Part shown: in pieces, positions 37,788 to 47,384 of the stretch
Layout of the letters: each line of letters starts with the position of its first letter
Numbering within the stretch: the stretch's first letter is position 1
Origin: Acinetobacter lwoffii
Lineage (GTDB): Bacteria; Pseudomonadota; Gammaproteobacteria; Pseudomonadales; Moraxellaceae
Assembly: GCF_019048525.1 (NCBI RefSeq)
Contig: NZ_CP077369.1
Span: forward strand, 682,001-746,000
DNA length: 64,000 nucleotides
Direction of reading: 5' to 3'
Made by a program: the position numbers and the translations under genes
Notes under the pieces: generated by a model
What the model saw: only the letters and a program-made list of their open reading frames with translations
Databases searched by the model: none
Told to the model about the DNA's origin: nothing

Positions 37788-39299
37788 ATGCGTTATGCAG
37801 ACCCCAATACTGACGGTTCAAAAATCCAATTTAAAACACAATACGATAATTTCATTGGCGGCGAATGGGTCGCTCCGGTTAAAGGCGAATACTTTGACAA
37901 CATCTCTCCGGTAGATGGCAAAGTCTTTACCAAAGTGCCGCGCTCTTCTGTAGAAGACATAGAGTTGGCGCTTGATGCAGCGCATAAAGCCAAAGAGCAA
38001 TGGAACAGATCATCGCCGACCACCCGCTCCAATATCCTGCTGAAAATTGCAGATCGTCTGGAACAAAATCTGGAACTGCTGGCTGTGGCAGAAACCTGGG
38101 ACAATGGTAAGCCAATTCGTGAAACACTGGCTGCCGATATTCCATTGGCCATTGACCATTTCCGTTATTTTGCGGGCTGTATCCGTGCCCAGGAAGGCGG
38201 CATTTCCGAAATTGATGAAGATACCATCGCCTACCATTTTCATGAACCGTTAGGCGTCGTGGGTCAGATTATCCCGTGGAACTTTCCGATTCTGATGGCC
38301 GCCTGGAAACTGGCACCTGCCCTGGCTGCGGGTAACTGTATCGTGCTGAAACCTGCGGAACAGACTCCGGTCAGTATTCTGGTGCTGGCTGAACTGATTC
38401 AGGACATTTTACCCCCGGGCGTATTGAACATCGTCAATGGCTATGGGGTCGAAGTCGGCCGTCCACTGGCGACCAATCCCCGTATTGCCAAGATTGCCTT
38501 TACCGGCTCAACCGCAGTGGGTCAGCTGATCATGCAATATGCGACTGAAAATATTATTCCGGTGACTCTGGAACTCGGCGGTAAATCACCAAATCTTTTC
38601 TTTGCCGACATCATGGATCAGGAAGACGATTATCTGGATAAAGCTCTGGAAGGCTTTGCCATGTTTGCCCTGAACCAGGGTGAAATCTGTACCTGCCCTT
38701 CCCGGGCCTTGGTACAGGAAAGTATTGCCGATGAATTTCTGGCGCGTGCGGTAGAACGGGTGCAACGCATTAAAACCGGCCATCCACTCGACACCGACAC
38801 CATGATTGGTGCGCAAGCCTCACAGGAACAGCAGGACAAGATTCTGGGCTGTATTGCCACTGGCCGTGAAGAAGGTGCACAGATCCTGACCGGTGGTGAA
38901 GCACGTCAGGAAGTCGGTCAAGGTTTCTATATTGAACCGACCATCTTTAAAGGCACCAATGACATGAAGACCTTCCAGGAAGAAATCTTCGGGCCTGTAC
39001 TGGCTGTGACCACCTTTAAAGACTTTGATGATGCGATCAAGATTGCCAATGATACGATTTATGGTTTAGGTGCCGGTGTCTGGTCACGCTCAGCGCATAC
39101 CTCCTACCGTGCAGGACGCGCGATTCAAGCGGGTCGGGTCTGGACCAACTGTTATCATATTTATCCTGCACATGCGGCTTTCGGTGGCTATAAAAAATCA
39201 GGGATTGGTCGTGAGAATCACAGAATGATGCTGGATCATTATCAACAGACCAAAAACCTGCTGGTGAGTTATTCAACCAAACCGGCTGGTTTCTTCTAA
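37788..39299 (+). CDS. NAD-dependent aldehyde dehydrogenase (ExaC/AldA-like)
   Basis: The protein has 503 residues. It oxidises an aldehyde to the acid with NAD; relatives handle acetaldehyde from ethanol. Visible signatures are [20 protein letters not shown] (cofactor-binding Asn), [21 protein letters not shown] (catalytic Glu), GEICTCPSR (catalytic Cys) and [14 protein letters not shown] and [20 protein letters not shown] match the ExaC group. The start ATG 37788 follows AAGGAA at proper spacing. It is monocistronic, with a strong terminator after it. The codon usage is GC-richer than in the accessory genes, suggesting a well-expressed resident gene. Confidence 0.93.
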   Translation: MRYADPNTDGSKIQFKTQYDNFIGGEWVAPVKGEYFDNISPVDGKVFTKVPRSSVEDIELALDAAHKAKEQWNRSSPTTRSNILLKIADRLEQNLELLAVAETWDNGKPIRETLAADIPLAIDHFRYFAGCIRAQEGGISEIDEDTIAYHFHEPLGVVGQIIPWNFPILMAAWKLAPALAAGNCIVLKPAEQTPVSILVLAELIQDILPPGVLNIVNGYGVEVGRPLATNPRIAKIAFTGSTAVGQLIMQYATENIIPVTLELGGKSPNLFFADIMDQEDDYLDKALEGFAMFALNQGEICTCPSRALVQESIADEFLARAVERVQRIKTGHPLDTDTMIGAQASQEQQDKILGCIATGREEGAQILTGGEARQEVGQGFYIEPTIFKGTNDMKTFQEEIFGPVLAVTTFKDFDDAIKIANDTIYGLGAGVWSRSAHTSYRAGRAIQAGRVWTNCYHIYPAHAAFGGYKKSGIGRENHRMMLDHYQQTKNLLVSYSTKPAGFF

Positions 39300-39313
39300 G
39301 TATGAATTTTCTC

Positions 39314-39339
39314 AAAAGCGAACTGCGGTTCGCTTTTTT
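39314..39339 (+). terminator. Rho-independent terminator after the aldehyde dehydrogenase gene
   Basis: AAAAGCGAAC (39314-39323), loop TGCG, GTTCGCTTTTTT: a perfect 10-bp stem with a T-run, 14 bp downstream of the stop. Confidence 0.9.
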
Positions 39340-39703
39340 GTTTTATTCAAGTTTTTTAATATCTGGTAAATTTTTCTGCTCTTGATCGTTGACCAGCAAA
39401 ATAAAAGTCTGAAAATCACAAAAACAGGAATAAAACTGTATAAAAAACAAATTAATACTTTAACTTAGAAGGACTTCGCCTAAGTTTTTCATTTTTTATG
39501 CATTTTAACTGTTCAAAAAACCTGCATAAAGCCCTGGCTTTCATTTAAAGTCGGCTTTTCATGATTCCCAAGACTGTGTATAACATTGAACCACTATAGG
39601 GAAACTAATAAGCATAGGCAAAATTGCTTAAAAAGCGTTAGACTATGTACCCAATAATGTCATGATTCGGTCTGATCAAGATCAAAAAAGAAGGTGAAGG
39701 TTG
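39340..39703. other. 364-bp intergenic region upstream of the rib operon
   Basis: AT-rich and without a gene. I looked for an FMN riboswitch, which often precedes ribB, and did not see its conserved core. A promoter for the rib-nusB-thiL-pgpA operon should lie here, but I could not choose one with confidence. Confidence 0.5.
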
Positions 39704-40819
39704 ATGCCGCTCAATACTGTTGAAGAGCTTGTAGCAGATATCCGTGCAGGAAAAATGGTCATCCTGATGGATGATGAAGATCGTGAAAATGAAGGCGACT
39801 TAGTGATTGCTGCCACGCACGTACGTCCTGAAGACATCAACTTCATGATCACCCATGCACGTGGTCTGGTCTGCCTGACTTTAAGTAAAGAGCGTTGCCA
39901 GCAGTTGAATCTGCCTTTGATGGTTGATGCCAACGGCGCCCAGCATGGGACCAATTTCACCTTGTCGATTGAAGCGGCTGAAGGTATTTCTACCGGTATT
40001 TCTCCGGCTGAACGTGCTCATACAATTCAAACTGCTGTGGCTGCTCATGCCAAACCGGCCGATATTGTACAGCCAGGACATATCTTCCCGCTGATGGCGC
40101 AGCCAGGCGGTGTATTGCACCGTGCTGGACATACTGAGGCAGGTTGTGATCTTTCCCGTTTAGCAGGACTGGAACCAGCTTCTGTGATTTGTGAAATCAT
40201 CAATGAAGATGGCACGATGGCGCGCCGTCCGGATCTGGAAGTCTTTGCTGAAAAGCATGGCCTGAAAATCGGCACGATTGCCGATCTGATTCATTACCGC
40301 ATGACCAATGAACAAACGGTAGAGCGTATCGATCAGCAAAGTATTGATACTGAATACGGCAGCTTTGACCTGTACCGCTATCGTGAACTGGGTAACCCGG
40401 ATATCCATTTGGCCTTGGTCAAAGGTGAGCCTAAAGAGGGTGTGACCACAGTGCGTGTACATGGTTTTAACCCGACCCGCGACTTGCTCAAACTGAAGAA
40501 ACAGGATGGCGAGCCGGCCTGGAACCTGGATCGTGCCTTGAAAGAAATTTCCAACAGTGATCGTGGTGTACTGGTCTGGATTGGCCAACACCATTTACAG
40601 GACCTGGGTCCAGCATTAGATACCCTTAAAGCGCCAAAAAATGTAAAATCAAATTCTGCACTGTCTCAGCAGTATCAGACCATTGGTGTGGGTGCACAAA
40701 TTTTGCGTGATCTAGGCGTTGAAAAAATGAAGCTGCTCAGCTCTCCATTGCGTTTCAATGCCCTGTCAGGCTTTAACTTAGAAGTGGTGGAATACATCAC
40801 CGCACAACAAACATCTTAA
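39704..40819 (+). CDS. ribB: 3,4-dihydroxy-2-butanone 4-phosphate synthase with degenerate GTP-cyclohydrolase II domain
   Basis: The start ATG 39704 (after AAGGTGAAGG) is preferred over the adjacent TTG 39701. Residues 1-200 are RibB: MDDEDRENEGDLV and THARGLVCLTLS, then GTNFTLSIEAAEGISTGISP and LAQPGGVLHRAGHTEAGCDL-type motifs, which make DHBP from ribulose 5-phosphate. Residues 200-371 resemble GTP cyclohydrolase II in fold, but the zinc-binding cysteine box normally found after VRVH is replaced by GFNPTRDLL. The second activity is therefore probably lost and RibA must be elsewhere. It is first in an operon with ribH (18-bp gap). The pathway is riboflavin synthesis, in the cytosol. Confidence 0.92.
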   Translation: MPLNTVEELVADIRAGKMVILMDDEDRENEGDLVIAATHVRPEDINFMITHARGLVCLTLSKERCQQLNLPLMVDANGAQHGTNFTLSIEAAEGISTGISPAERAHTIQTAVAAHAKPADIVQPGHIFPLMAQPGGVLHRAGHTEAGCDLSRLAGLEPASVICEIINEDGTMARRPDLEVFAEKHGLKIGTIADLIHYRMTNEQTVERIDQQSIDTEYGSFDLYRYRELGNPDIHLALVKGEPKEGVTTVRVHGFNPTRDLLKLKKQDGEPAWNLDRALKEISNSDRGVLVWIGQHHLQDLGPALDTLKAPKNVKSNSALSQQYQTIGVGAQILRDLGVEKMKLLSSPLRFNALSGFNLEVVEYITAQQTS

Positions 40820-40837
40820 GAAATTATCGAGGTTGTT

Positions 40838-41308
40838 ATGGCAGTTCGCCGTATTGAAGGTATGTTACATCTCGCGAACGAAGACCGTTATGCGATTTTA
40901 GTTGGTCGTTTTAACAGCTTTGTGGTTGAACATCTGTTAGAAGGTGCCATTGATACATTGAAACGTCATGGTGTATCAGAGGATAATATCACTGTTGTTC
41001 ATGCACCTGGTGCCTGGGAACTTCCTGTAGTTGCGAAAAAACTGGCAGCTTCAGATCGTTTCGATGCCATCATCGCGCTTGGCGCCGTGATTCGTGGTAG
41101 CACGCCTCACTTCGATTTCGTTGCAGGCGAATGTGCCAAAGGTTTGGGCGTGGTTGGCCTGGACACTGGCTTACCTGTCATTAACGGTGTACTCACTACG
41201 GACAGTATTGAACAAGCGATTGAACGCTCTGGAACAAAAGCAGGCAATAAAGGTAGCGAAGCTGCCCTGACTGCGATTGAAATGGTTAACTTGTTAAAGG
41301 CTATTTAA
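40838..41308 (+). CDS. ribH: 6,7-dimethyl-8-ribityllumazine synthase
   Basis: The protein has 156 residues, typical length. It condenses DHBP with the ribitylaminopyrimidine to give lumazine, the penultimate step of riboflavin synthesis, and usually assembles as a capsid-like oligomer. [48 protein letters not shown] (with catalytic His) and [14 protein letters not shown] are diagnostic. A GAGG ribosome site precedes ATG. It lies between ribB and nusB, with a 4-bp gap to nusB, as in many proteobacteria. Confidence 0.96.
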   Translation: MAVRRIEGMLHLANEDRYAILVGRFNSFVVEHLLEGAIDTLKRHGVSEDNITVVHAPGAWELPVVAKKLAASDRFDAIIALGAVIRGSTPHFDFVAGECAKGLGVVGLDTGLPVINGVLTTDSIEQAIERSGTKAGNKGSEAALTAIEMVNLLKAI

Positions 41309-41312
41309 CGCT

Positions 41313-41762
41313 ATGTCGCAAACACTTCAAGCAACTTATGCAGCAAAACGTAAAGCACGTCGCTTTGCTGTACAAGGAATTTATGAATGGCAAATGAGCC
41401 ACAATCCGGTGCATGAGATTGAAGCACGTACGCGTGTGGAAAATGCCATGCACAAAGTGGATCTGAGCTATTATCATGAATTGTTGACTCAAGTGGTTGC
41501 CAATCATGAAGCATTGGATGCGCTCTTAATCCCGGTACTCGATCGCGAACTTTCAGCACTTGACGGTGTTGAGCTTGCGACCCTTCGTCTTGGTGCATAT
41601 GAACTCAAAGAACATTTTGAGATTCCATATCGCGTCGTTCTAGATGAAGCAATCGAACTGGCTAAACATTTTGGCGGTGCCGATAGCCATAAATACATCA
41701 ATGGTGTATTGGATCGTTTAGCGACAACTTTGCGTGCAGCAGAAAAACAGCAGTCTAACTAA
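41313..41762 (+). CDS. nusB: Transcription antitermination factor NusB
   Basis: The protein has 149 residues. [14 protein letters not shown] at the N-terminus and [20 protein letters not shown] then [20 protein letters not shown] at the C-terminus are classical NusB motifs. It binds boxA RNA with NusE (S10) and supports rRNA antitermination. The order ribH-nusB-thiL is conserved in gammaproteobacteria. Translation is probably coupled to ribH. Confidence 0.96.
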   Translation: MSQTLQATYAAKRKARRFAVQGIYEWQMSHNPVHEIEARTRVENAMHKVDLSYYHELLTQVVANHEALDALLIPVLDRELSALDGVELATLRLGAYELKEHFEIPYRVVLDEAIELAKHFGGADSHKYINGVLDRLATTLRAAEKQQSN

Positions 41763-41779
41763 TAGCGTAGATTCGTTGT

Positions 41780-42697
41780 ATGGCTGAATTTTCGATTATC
41801 GACACCTATTTCAATCGCAAGAATGCCCATTCTGTCGATCTGGGCGTCGGTGACGATTCAGCCTTGCTCACCCCCCCTCCTCAGCAACAACTGGTCATCT
41901 GTGCCGACACTCTAGTTGCTGGACGCCATTTTCCAATAGACACCGATCCGCATGCGATTGGCTGGAAATCTGTGGCGGTTAATTTATCTGATATTGCCGC
42001 GATGGGCGCAACCCCGTACAGTATTTTACTCGCATTGAGCCTACCCCAAATTGATCATGACTGGCTAAAAGCTTTTAGTCAGGGTCTGTACGATTGCTGC
42101 GATCAATTTGGCGTAAGTTTAATCGGTGGTGATACCACTCAAAGTCCTCATTTAACCCTGTCTGTTACAGCATTGGGCTGGGTGGATATTGGTCAAGCCA
42201 TTCCACGCTCAGGTGCAAAACCGGGTGATCTGATCTGTGTCAGTGGAACTGTCGGTGATGCAGCTTTTGCACTACAGCATCTTGGTCATCCACTGCAAAA
42301 ACGTCTGGACTATCCAACGCCACGTTGTCAGCTCGGTGCTGCCCTAAAAGGTCTGGCGCATAGCATGATTGACGTCTCGGATGGTTTGGCCCAAGATCTT
42401 GGACATATTCTCAAAGCCTCTCAAGTCGGTGCCAAGCTGCAACTTGAAAACCTGCCGATCAGTCCTGCCCTGCATGCCTTAAGTGATGAACAAAAATGGC
42501 AATATGCCCTCGCTGGTGGCGATGATTACGAATTATGCTTTACAATAAGCCCGCAAAATTACGAAAAATTATTGCAAAAACAACTTGATGTTTCGATTAG
42601 TATAATCGGCACAATTCAGCAGCAACACGGCTTAACTTTTGAAAAAGATGGCGTAGATCATTCACTTCAATTTAATGGGTATCAACATTTTGCATAA
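41780..42697 (+). CDS. thiL: Thiamine-monophosphate kinase
   Basis: The protein has 305 residues. It phosphorylates thiamine monophosphate to the diphosphate cofactor. The PurM/AIR-synthase-like fold shows VGDDSALL and VICADTLVAGRHFP at the N-terminus, GWKSVAVNLSDIAAMGATP, GGDTTQSPHLTLSVTALG, MIDVSDGLAQDL and LAGGDDYELCFT. All Mg-ATP binding Asp residues appear present. The gene is in the rib-nusB-thiL-pgpA string, and its 3' end overlaps pgpA by 23 bp. Confidence 0.95.
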   Translation: MAEFSIIDTYFNRKNAHSVDLGVGDDSALLTPPPQQQLVICADTLVAGRHFPIDTDPHAIGWKSVAVNLSDIAAMGATPYSILLALSLPQIDHDWLKAFSQGLYDCCDQFGVSLIGGDTTQSPHLTLSVTALGWVDIGQAIPRSGAKPGDLICVSGTVGDAAFALQHLGHPLQKRLDYPTPRCQLGAALKGLAHSMIDVSDGLAQDLGHILKASQVGAKLQLENLPISPALHALSDEQKWQYALAGGDDYELCFTISPQNYEKLLQKQLDVSISIIGTIQQQHGLTFEKDGVDHSLQFNGYQHFA

Positions 42698-43196
42698 ACC
42701 TGCGATTAATTTTAAAGCCATGTCATGGATCGACCGACTGATTGTCTTTAGTGGGGTTGGTTTTGGTTCCGGTCTGGCACCTAAAGCACCCGGTACCTTT
42801 GGGTCGGCCTTTGCACTTTTATTTATTCCCATTTGGCTGCATCTTGGTTTTCTAAACAGTGTTTTTGCCATTGCCATCATGTCCCTGGTTGGCATATATA
42901 TCTGCGGGCATACTGCTAGAGTCATGGGGGTTCATGATGATGGACGCATTGTCTGGGATGAATTTGCCGGACAATCCATCACATTTTTGCCCCTGATCTA
43001 TTTAGGCCAGATGAACTGGTTATGGTTGCTCATCGGTTTTGCGCTATTCAGATTATTTGATATCTGGAAACCTTGGCCGATCCGTGTGATTGACCGACAG
43101 GTCGACGGTGGCTTCGGCATCATGCTGGATGACATTATTGCCGGCCTTTGGGCTGCTCTTTGTATTTTGCTTTATTTTTACTTCATCGTGGCATAA
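42675..43196 (+). CDS. pgpA: Phosphatidylglycerophosphatase A
   Basis: The protein has 173 residues with the ATG at 42675, overlapping thiL; ATG 42720 (MSWIDRL) is an alternative start. PgpA dephosphorylates phosphatidylglycerol phosphate at the inner membrane. GFGSGLAPKAPGTFGS, then DDGRIVWDEFAGQSITF and FRLFDIWKPWPIRVIDRQVDG are the family signatures. Three or four hydrophobic segments are visible (FALLFIPIWL, NWLWLLIGFALF, LWAALCILLYFYFI). It closes the rib-nusB-thiL-pgpA operon. Confidence 0.93.
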   Translation: MGINILHKPAINFKAMSWIDRLIVFSGVGFGSGLAPKAPGTFGSAFALLFIPIWLHLGFLNSVFAIAIMSLVGIYICGHTARVMGVHDDGRIVWDEFAGQSITFLPLIYLGQMNWLWLLIGFALFRLFDIWKPWPIRVIDRQVDGGFGIMLDDIIAGLWAALCILLYFYFIVA

Positions 43197-43216
43197 GCCA
43201 TATTTAGGATTAGAAC

Positions 43217-44581
43217 ATGTCAACGACTGTTATTATTCTTGCTGCAGGTAAAGGAACGCGCATGCGCTCTAGCTTACCGAAAGTATTACAACCCCTTGCA
43301 GGACGTCCTTTACTGGGTCATGTCATTGAAACGGCAAAAAAATTAAACGCAGATAATATTATTACGATTTATGGTCACGGCGGTGATCGGGTTCAGACAG
43401 CATTTGCACAAGAGGATATTAAATGGGTCGAACAGGCTGAACAGCTGGGTACCGGTCATGCCGTACAAATGACCTTGCCTGTCCTGCCACAAGACGGCGT
43501 CTCGCTGATTCTTTCCGGCGATGTGCCGTGCATTAATCCTGTGACCTTGCAAAAATTACTCGATGCGACAGCAACAACTAGTATCGGCCTAGTGACATTA
43601 ACTCTGCCTGATGCCAATGGCTATGGACGTATCGTGCGTGAAAATGATCAGATTCAAGCGATTGTTGAACATAAAGATGCCTCTGAAGAGCAGCGTCAGA
43701 TCAAGGAAATCAATACCGGTATTTATGCCGTCAGCAATGCTAAATTACATGAATGGCTGCCAAATTTAAGCAATGACAATGCGCAGGGTGAATATTACCT
43801 GACTGATATTGTCGCGATGGCTTTGGCAGATGGTATGCAAGTTGCATCGGTAGAACCTGAGCAGGCTTTTGAAGTTGAAGGGGTAAATGACCGTGTGCAG
43901 TTGGCTGCTTTAGAGCGTCAGTTCCAGGCTTATCAAGCAAAACAGCTGATGCAGCAAGGCGTACATTTGATTGATCCAAGCCGCTTTGACCTACGTGGCA
44001 ATTTAACTGTCGGTCAGGATGTCCGTATTGATATCAATGTGATTATGGAAGGTGATTGCGAGCTGGGCGACAACGTTGAAATTGGCGCCGGCTGTATTAT
44101 CAAGAATACCAAGATTGCAGCTGGCACCAAGGTTCAACCATATAGCATTTTTGATAGCGCCGTCGTTGGGGAAGATACCCAAATTGGACCTTTTGCACGA
44201 CTGCGTCCAGGTGCACAACTGGCCAATGAAGTACATATCGGCAACTTTGTTGAAGTCAAAAATACTACGATTGGTCTAGGCTCTAAAGCCAACCATTTTA
44301 CCTATCTGGGTGATGCTGAAATCGGTGCCGGTTCTAATATCGGTGCAGGAACCATTACCTGTAACTATGATGGTGCGAACAAATTTAAAACGATTATTGG
44401 TGATCAGGCCTTCATTGGCTCGAACAGTTCATTGGTTGCACCTGTGAGAATTGGCAACGGTGCCACAGTGGGTGCAGGCTCAACGATTACCCGTGATGTG
44501 GAAGACAACAGTTTGGCAGTAGAGCGCTCTAAGCAATTTGCCAAAGAAAACTATCCACGTCCGCAAAAAATCAAGAAATAA
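43217..44581 (+). CDS. glmU: Bifunctional GlcN-1-P acetyltransferase/GlcNAc-1-P uridyltransferase
   Basis: The protein has 454 residues. The N-terminal uridyltransferase starts with [20 protein letters not shown]. The C-terminal left-handed beta-helix acetyltransferase carries hexapeptide repeats (IGAGCIIKN ... [13 protein letters not shown] ... VGAGSTIT). It makes UDP-GlcNAc, precursor of peptidoglycan, LOS and capsule. It is followed 11 bp later by glmS, which supplies its pathway, so the two are co-transcribed. Cytosolic; complete. Confidence 0.96.
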   Translation: MSTTVIILAAGKGTRMRSSLPKVLQPLAGRPLLGHVIETAKKLNADNIITIYGHGGDRVQTAFAQEDIKWVEQAEQLGTGHAVQMTLPVLPQDGVSLILSGDVPCINPVTLQKLLDATATTSIGLVTLTLPDANGYGRIVRENDQIQAIVEHKDASEEQRQIKEINTGIYAVSNAKLHEWLPNLSNDNAQGEYYLTDIVAMALADGMQVASVEPEQAFEVEGVNDRVQLAALERQFQAYQAKQLMQQGVHLIDPSRFDLRGNLTVGQDVRIDINVIMEGDCELGDNVEIGAGCIIKNTKIAAGTKVQPYSIFDSAVVGEDTQIGPFARLRPGAQLANEVHIGNFVEVKNTTIGLGSKANHFTYLGDAEIGAGSNIGAGTITCNYDGANKFKTIIGDQAFIGSNSSLVAPVRIGNGATVGAGSTITRDVEDNSLAVERSKQFAKENYPRPQKIKK

Positions 44582-44592
44582 GGGGAACAAAT

Positions 44593-46431
44593 ATGTGTGG
44601 TATCGTTGGTGGCATTGCAGAACGTAGCATTACCAATATTTTGATTGAAGGCTTAAAACGCCTGGAATACCGTGGTTATGATTCAGCAGGTTTGGCACTC
44701 ATTAACAACAGCCAAGTCCTACGTGAACGCCGTGTCGGTAAGGTTGCAAACCTTGAACAGGCTGTGAATGAATCCCAGATTAGCGGTTCACTCGGCATTG
44801 CGCATACACGCTGGGCCACCCATGGCAAACCGACTGAAGAAAATGCCCATCCGCATATTTCTGAAAATGTAGCAGTGGTCCATAACGGGATTATCGAAAA
44901 CTATCAGGAACTGAAAGATGATCTTGAAGCTTTAGGCTATGTGTTTACCTCACAGACCGATACTGAAGTGGTAGCACACCTGATCAATGATGCGCTGAAA
45001 TCTACCCCGAGCCTGTTAGAAGCCGTACGCCAAGTGGTTCCACAACTGAAAGGTGCCTATGCACTGGGCATCGTACATACGGATCACCCGGATGAATTGA
45101 TTACTGTGCGTGAAGGTTCACCACTGGTGATTGGTGTCGGTATTGGTGAGAACTTTATTAGTTCCGATCAGTTGGCATTACTTCCAATTACCAACCGTTT
45201 TATTTATCTTGAAGAAGGTGATATTGCCCGTTTGACCCGCACCACCATTGAAGTCTTTGTCGATGGTCAACTGGTCGATCGTCCGGTCAAGGAACTGGAT
45301 GCTGCGGTCAGCAATGCCTCTAAAGGTGAATACAAGCACTACATGCTCAAAGAAATTTATGAGCAGCCTGAAGCGATCAAACAGACCATTTCCCAAGCCT
45401 TAAATAGCAATGAGCTGCGCGAAGACTTCCTGACTAATGCAGAACAGGACTTCTCCACAATCCAGCAAATCCAGATTATTGCCTGTGGCACCAGCTATCA
45501 TGCCGGCATGATTGCCAAATACTGGTTTGAACAACTGATTGATCTACCTTGCCAGGTCGAGATTGCCAGCGAGTTCCGTTATCGCACTCCGGTGATTGTG
45601 AATAACACGCTGTATGTGTGTATTTCCCAGTCTGGTGAAACTGCCGACACTTTAGCTGCCTTACGTGATACGCAAAAACGTGCGGCCGCCAAAGGACTGG
45701 ACATCACCACGATGACCATCTGCAACGTGGCCACCTCATCAATGGTACGCGAAACTCAGCATAGTCTGTTGACACTGGCAGGCCCTGAAATTGGGGTAGC
45801 ATCAACTAAAGCCTTTACCACCCAGCTTGCTGCATTGATGCTCTTGGTCCTGAAAATCGGTTCTGTGAAAAATACTATTTCTACAGAACAAATGACGGAG
45901 ATCACCACAGATCTTTGGCACATGCCTAAAGTGATGCTGGACACATTACGTCATGATGATGAGCTTCTACGCCTTTCTGAACTGTTTGTTGAAAAGCAGC
46001 ATTGCCTGTTCCTGGGTCGTGGTACGCATTTCCCGATCGCTCTGGAAGGTGCACTCAAGCTGAAAGAAATCTCCTATATTCATGCGGAAGGTTATGCTGC
46101 AGGCGAACTAAAACACGGGCCATTGGCACTGGTTGACAATGACATGCCGGTAGTGATTCTGGCACCACAGGATGACATGCTGGATAAGCTCAAATCCAAT
46201 ATGGAAGAAGTTCAGGCGCGTGGTGGCGAGCTATTTGTGTTTGCTGATGAAAACAGCGGCATTAAAGCCAAAGAACGCCAGCATGTGGTACATATTCCGG
46301 CAGTCAATGCAGTGCTGGCACCGATTGTGTATAGCATCCCGGTGCAGTTATTGTCTTATCATGTGGCTGTATTACGTGGTACGGATGTAGATCAGCCACG
46401 TAACCTGGCAAAATCGGTCACCGTAGAATAA
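44593..46431 (+). CDS. glmS: Glutamine-fructose-6-phosphate aminotransferase (isomerizing)
   Basis: The protein has 612 residues. MCGIVGGIAERS at the N-terminus gives the Cys1 nucleophile after Met removal (glutaminase domain, with HTRWATHGKPTEENAHPH). Two SIS domains follow (IACGTSYHAGMIAKYWFE, ISQSGETADTLAALR, GRGTHFPIALEGALKLKEI), ending LRGTDVDQPRNLAKSVTVE. It forms GlcN-6-P. The 3' end of glmS is the binding site of TnsD in Tn7 family elements, and a Tn7-like transposon indeed starts 21 bp after the stop. Confidence 0.97.
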   Translation: MCGIVGGIAERSITNILIEGLKRLEYRGYDSAGLALINNSQVLRERRVGKVANLEQAVNESQISGSLGIAHTRWATHGKPTEENAHPHISENVAVVHNGIIENYQELKDDLEALGYVFTSQTDTEVVAHLINDALKSTPSLLEAVRQVVPQLKGAYALGIVHTDHPDELITVREGSPLVIGVGIGENFISSDQLALLPITNRFIYLEEGDIARLTRTTIEVFVDGQLVDRPVKELDAAVSNASKGEYKHYMLKEIYEQPEAIKQTISQALNSNELREDFLTNAEQDFSTIQQIQIIACGTSYHAGMIAKYWFEQLIDLPCQVEIASEFRYRTPVIVNNTLYVCISQSGETADTLAALRDTQKRAAAKGLDITTMTICNVATSSMVRETQHSLLTLAGPEIGVASTKAFTTQLAALMLLVLKIGSVKNTISTEQMTEITTDLWHMPKVMLDTLRHDDELLRLSELFVEKQHCLFLGRGTHFPIALEGALKLKEISYIHAEGYAAGELKHGPLALVDNDMPVVILAPQDDMLDKLKSNMEEVQARGGELFVFADENSGIKAKERQHVVHIPAVNAVLAPIVYSIPVQLLSYHVAVLRGTDVDQPRNLAKSVTVE

Positions 46432-46452
46432 TTAAAATTGAATCAAGGCTGG
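46432..46452. other. attTn7-type insertion point downstream of glmS
   Basis: Only 21 bp separate the glmS stop from TGT at 46453, the proposed transposon terminus. Tn7 inserts about 25 bp after glmS. The five bases before it, GCTGG (46448-46452), would be the target duplication; I did not find the matching copy on the far side. Confidence 0.7.
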
Positions 46453-46521
46453 TGTTGTTTTTGAGTAATAAAGTTAAATACTAGGTAATAAATAATCATA
46501 CTTAGTAATAAAGTTTCATAC
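46453..46521 (+). repeat. Tn7-like right end: terminal TGT and three 20-bp-spaced TnsB-type sites
   Basis: TGTTGTTTTTG at 46453 is followed by three direct repeats starting at 46463, 46483 and 46503, each like AGTAATAAAGTTTCATAC, exactly 20 bp apart. Tightly packed direct TnsB sites are characteristic of Tn7 right ends, which always lie next to glmS. Confidence 0.7.
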
Positions 46522-46575
46522 GAATTTTCAAAATAAAGAAAATATATTCATTATTTTCAGTATTTTGTAATTTTG

Positions 46576-46716
46576 GTATGAAACTTTTTTTTATTTTGAT
46601 AGAATTAAATTTAGACTAGCCCTGCCTATAGTATGATACTTTAATAAATACAATATAATTTTGGAACCAATAAAAACAAATACTTATGCACAACAAAGGA
46701 TGAAACTTTATTACTC
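46576..46716 (-). repeat. Three inverted, dispersed TnsB-type sites (left-end-like)
   Basis: The complement of the right-end repeat occurs at 46576-46595, 46631-46649 and 46698-46716 (GTATGAAACTTT, GTATGATACTTT, GGATGAAACTTTATTAC). The spacing is 55 and 67 bp. Dispersed sites are typical of Tn7 left ends. The expected terminal ACA just beyond 46716 is not there, so this end may be decayed. Confidence 0.55.
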
Positions 46717-46856
46717 TCATATAATAATAAAATAAGATAATAAAAAATTTGAATTTAATGTTTGTATTTTTATAATTAAGTTTGTATCAAATGGGAACAC
46801 ATCATACGCTACTTGCTCAAAGAACAGTCAACCGAAGCAAAAAGGCATGCCATCAA

Positions 46857-46945
46857 TTAAGCCAGATCATGATTTAGGCAAGGTAGATTGATGACAGCGA
46901 AGTTTTGAGCCGGTTTGTCATAGCGTGTGAATACCTTGCGTATTC
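46857..46945 (-). pseudogene. C-terminal scar of an IS5-family transposase
   Basis: The minus strand reads KVFTRYDKPAQNFAVINLPC ... NHDLA then stop (46857-46859), like the RYDK-ARNF ending of IS5 transposases. Nothing else of the element remains. It lies between the glmS-proximal repeats and the toxin-antitoxin pair. Confidence 0.5.
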
Positions 46946-47074
46946 TTATGCAAACCTACTACCTATTCTTATTCACCCCCCTCATTTTGGTTCATATTAA
47001 ACCACTGATTTTCTATTCAAATATTTCAAAACAAAATATGCAAATTTGAATCTTAAACCACCACCTTAATCTGC

Positions 47075-47106
47075 TATAATTTGTACATCATACTGATGTA
47101 CAAATT
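47075..47106 (+). promoter_or_regulatory. Promoter/operator of the DUF1778-GNAT pair
   Basis: TATAAT (47075-47080) overlaps a perfect inverted repeat with 13-bp arms (47078-47090 and 47094-47106; core TTTGTACATCA). TTAAAC at 47053-47058 is 16 bp upstream as a weak -35. The ATG is 12 bp after the palindrome. This is the expected site for the antitoxin's ribbon-helix-helix domain and for autoregulation. Confidence 0.75.
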
Positions 47107-47117
47107 GGTGGAAAAAT

Positions 47118-47384
47118 ATGACTAACTTAGCAACAGAACGAATAAATGTTCGTTCAACTGTAGATGCAAAGAATGTAATTGAGCAAGCTGCGAATTTATT
47201 GGGTCTTAGTGTGAGTTCCTTTATGATCCAGTCCTCATTTGAACGAGCAAAAGAATTACTTAAATCTAATCACGAGTTAAAAGTAAATAATGCTGATCGT
47301 GATATGTTAATGAATTTGCTTGAAAATCCACGCCCTGCAAATGATGAGATGAAAAAATTAATGAGTTTATTGGATGAAAATTGA
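47118..47384 (+). CDS. DUF1778 ribbon-helix-helix antitoxin (TacA-like)
   Basis: The protein has 88 residues. The N-terminal region ATERINVRSTVDAKNVIEQA then ANLLGLSVSSFMIQSSFERA is the DUF1778 ribbon-helix-helix DNA-binding fold. The C-terminal tail (LENPRPANDEMKKLMSLL) normally wraps the toxin. It overlaps the GNAT toxin start by 11 bp. It binds the palindrome upstream, by inference. It sits as cargo between the Tn7-like end and tnsA and may stabilise the element. Confidence 0.9.
   Translation: MTNLATERINVRSTVDAKNVIEQAANLLGLSVSSFMIQSSFERAKELLKSNHELKVNNADRDMLMNLLENPRPANDEMKKLMSLLDEN

Noticed and set aside
39340..39703. FMN riboswitch upstream of ribB
   Set aside because: The conserved core of the element was not found on reading the region.
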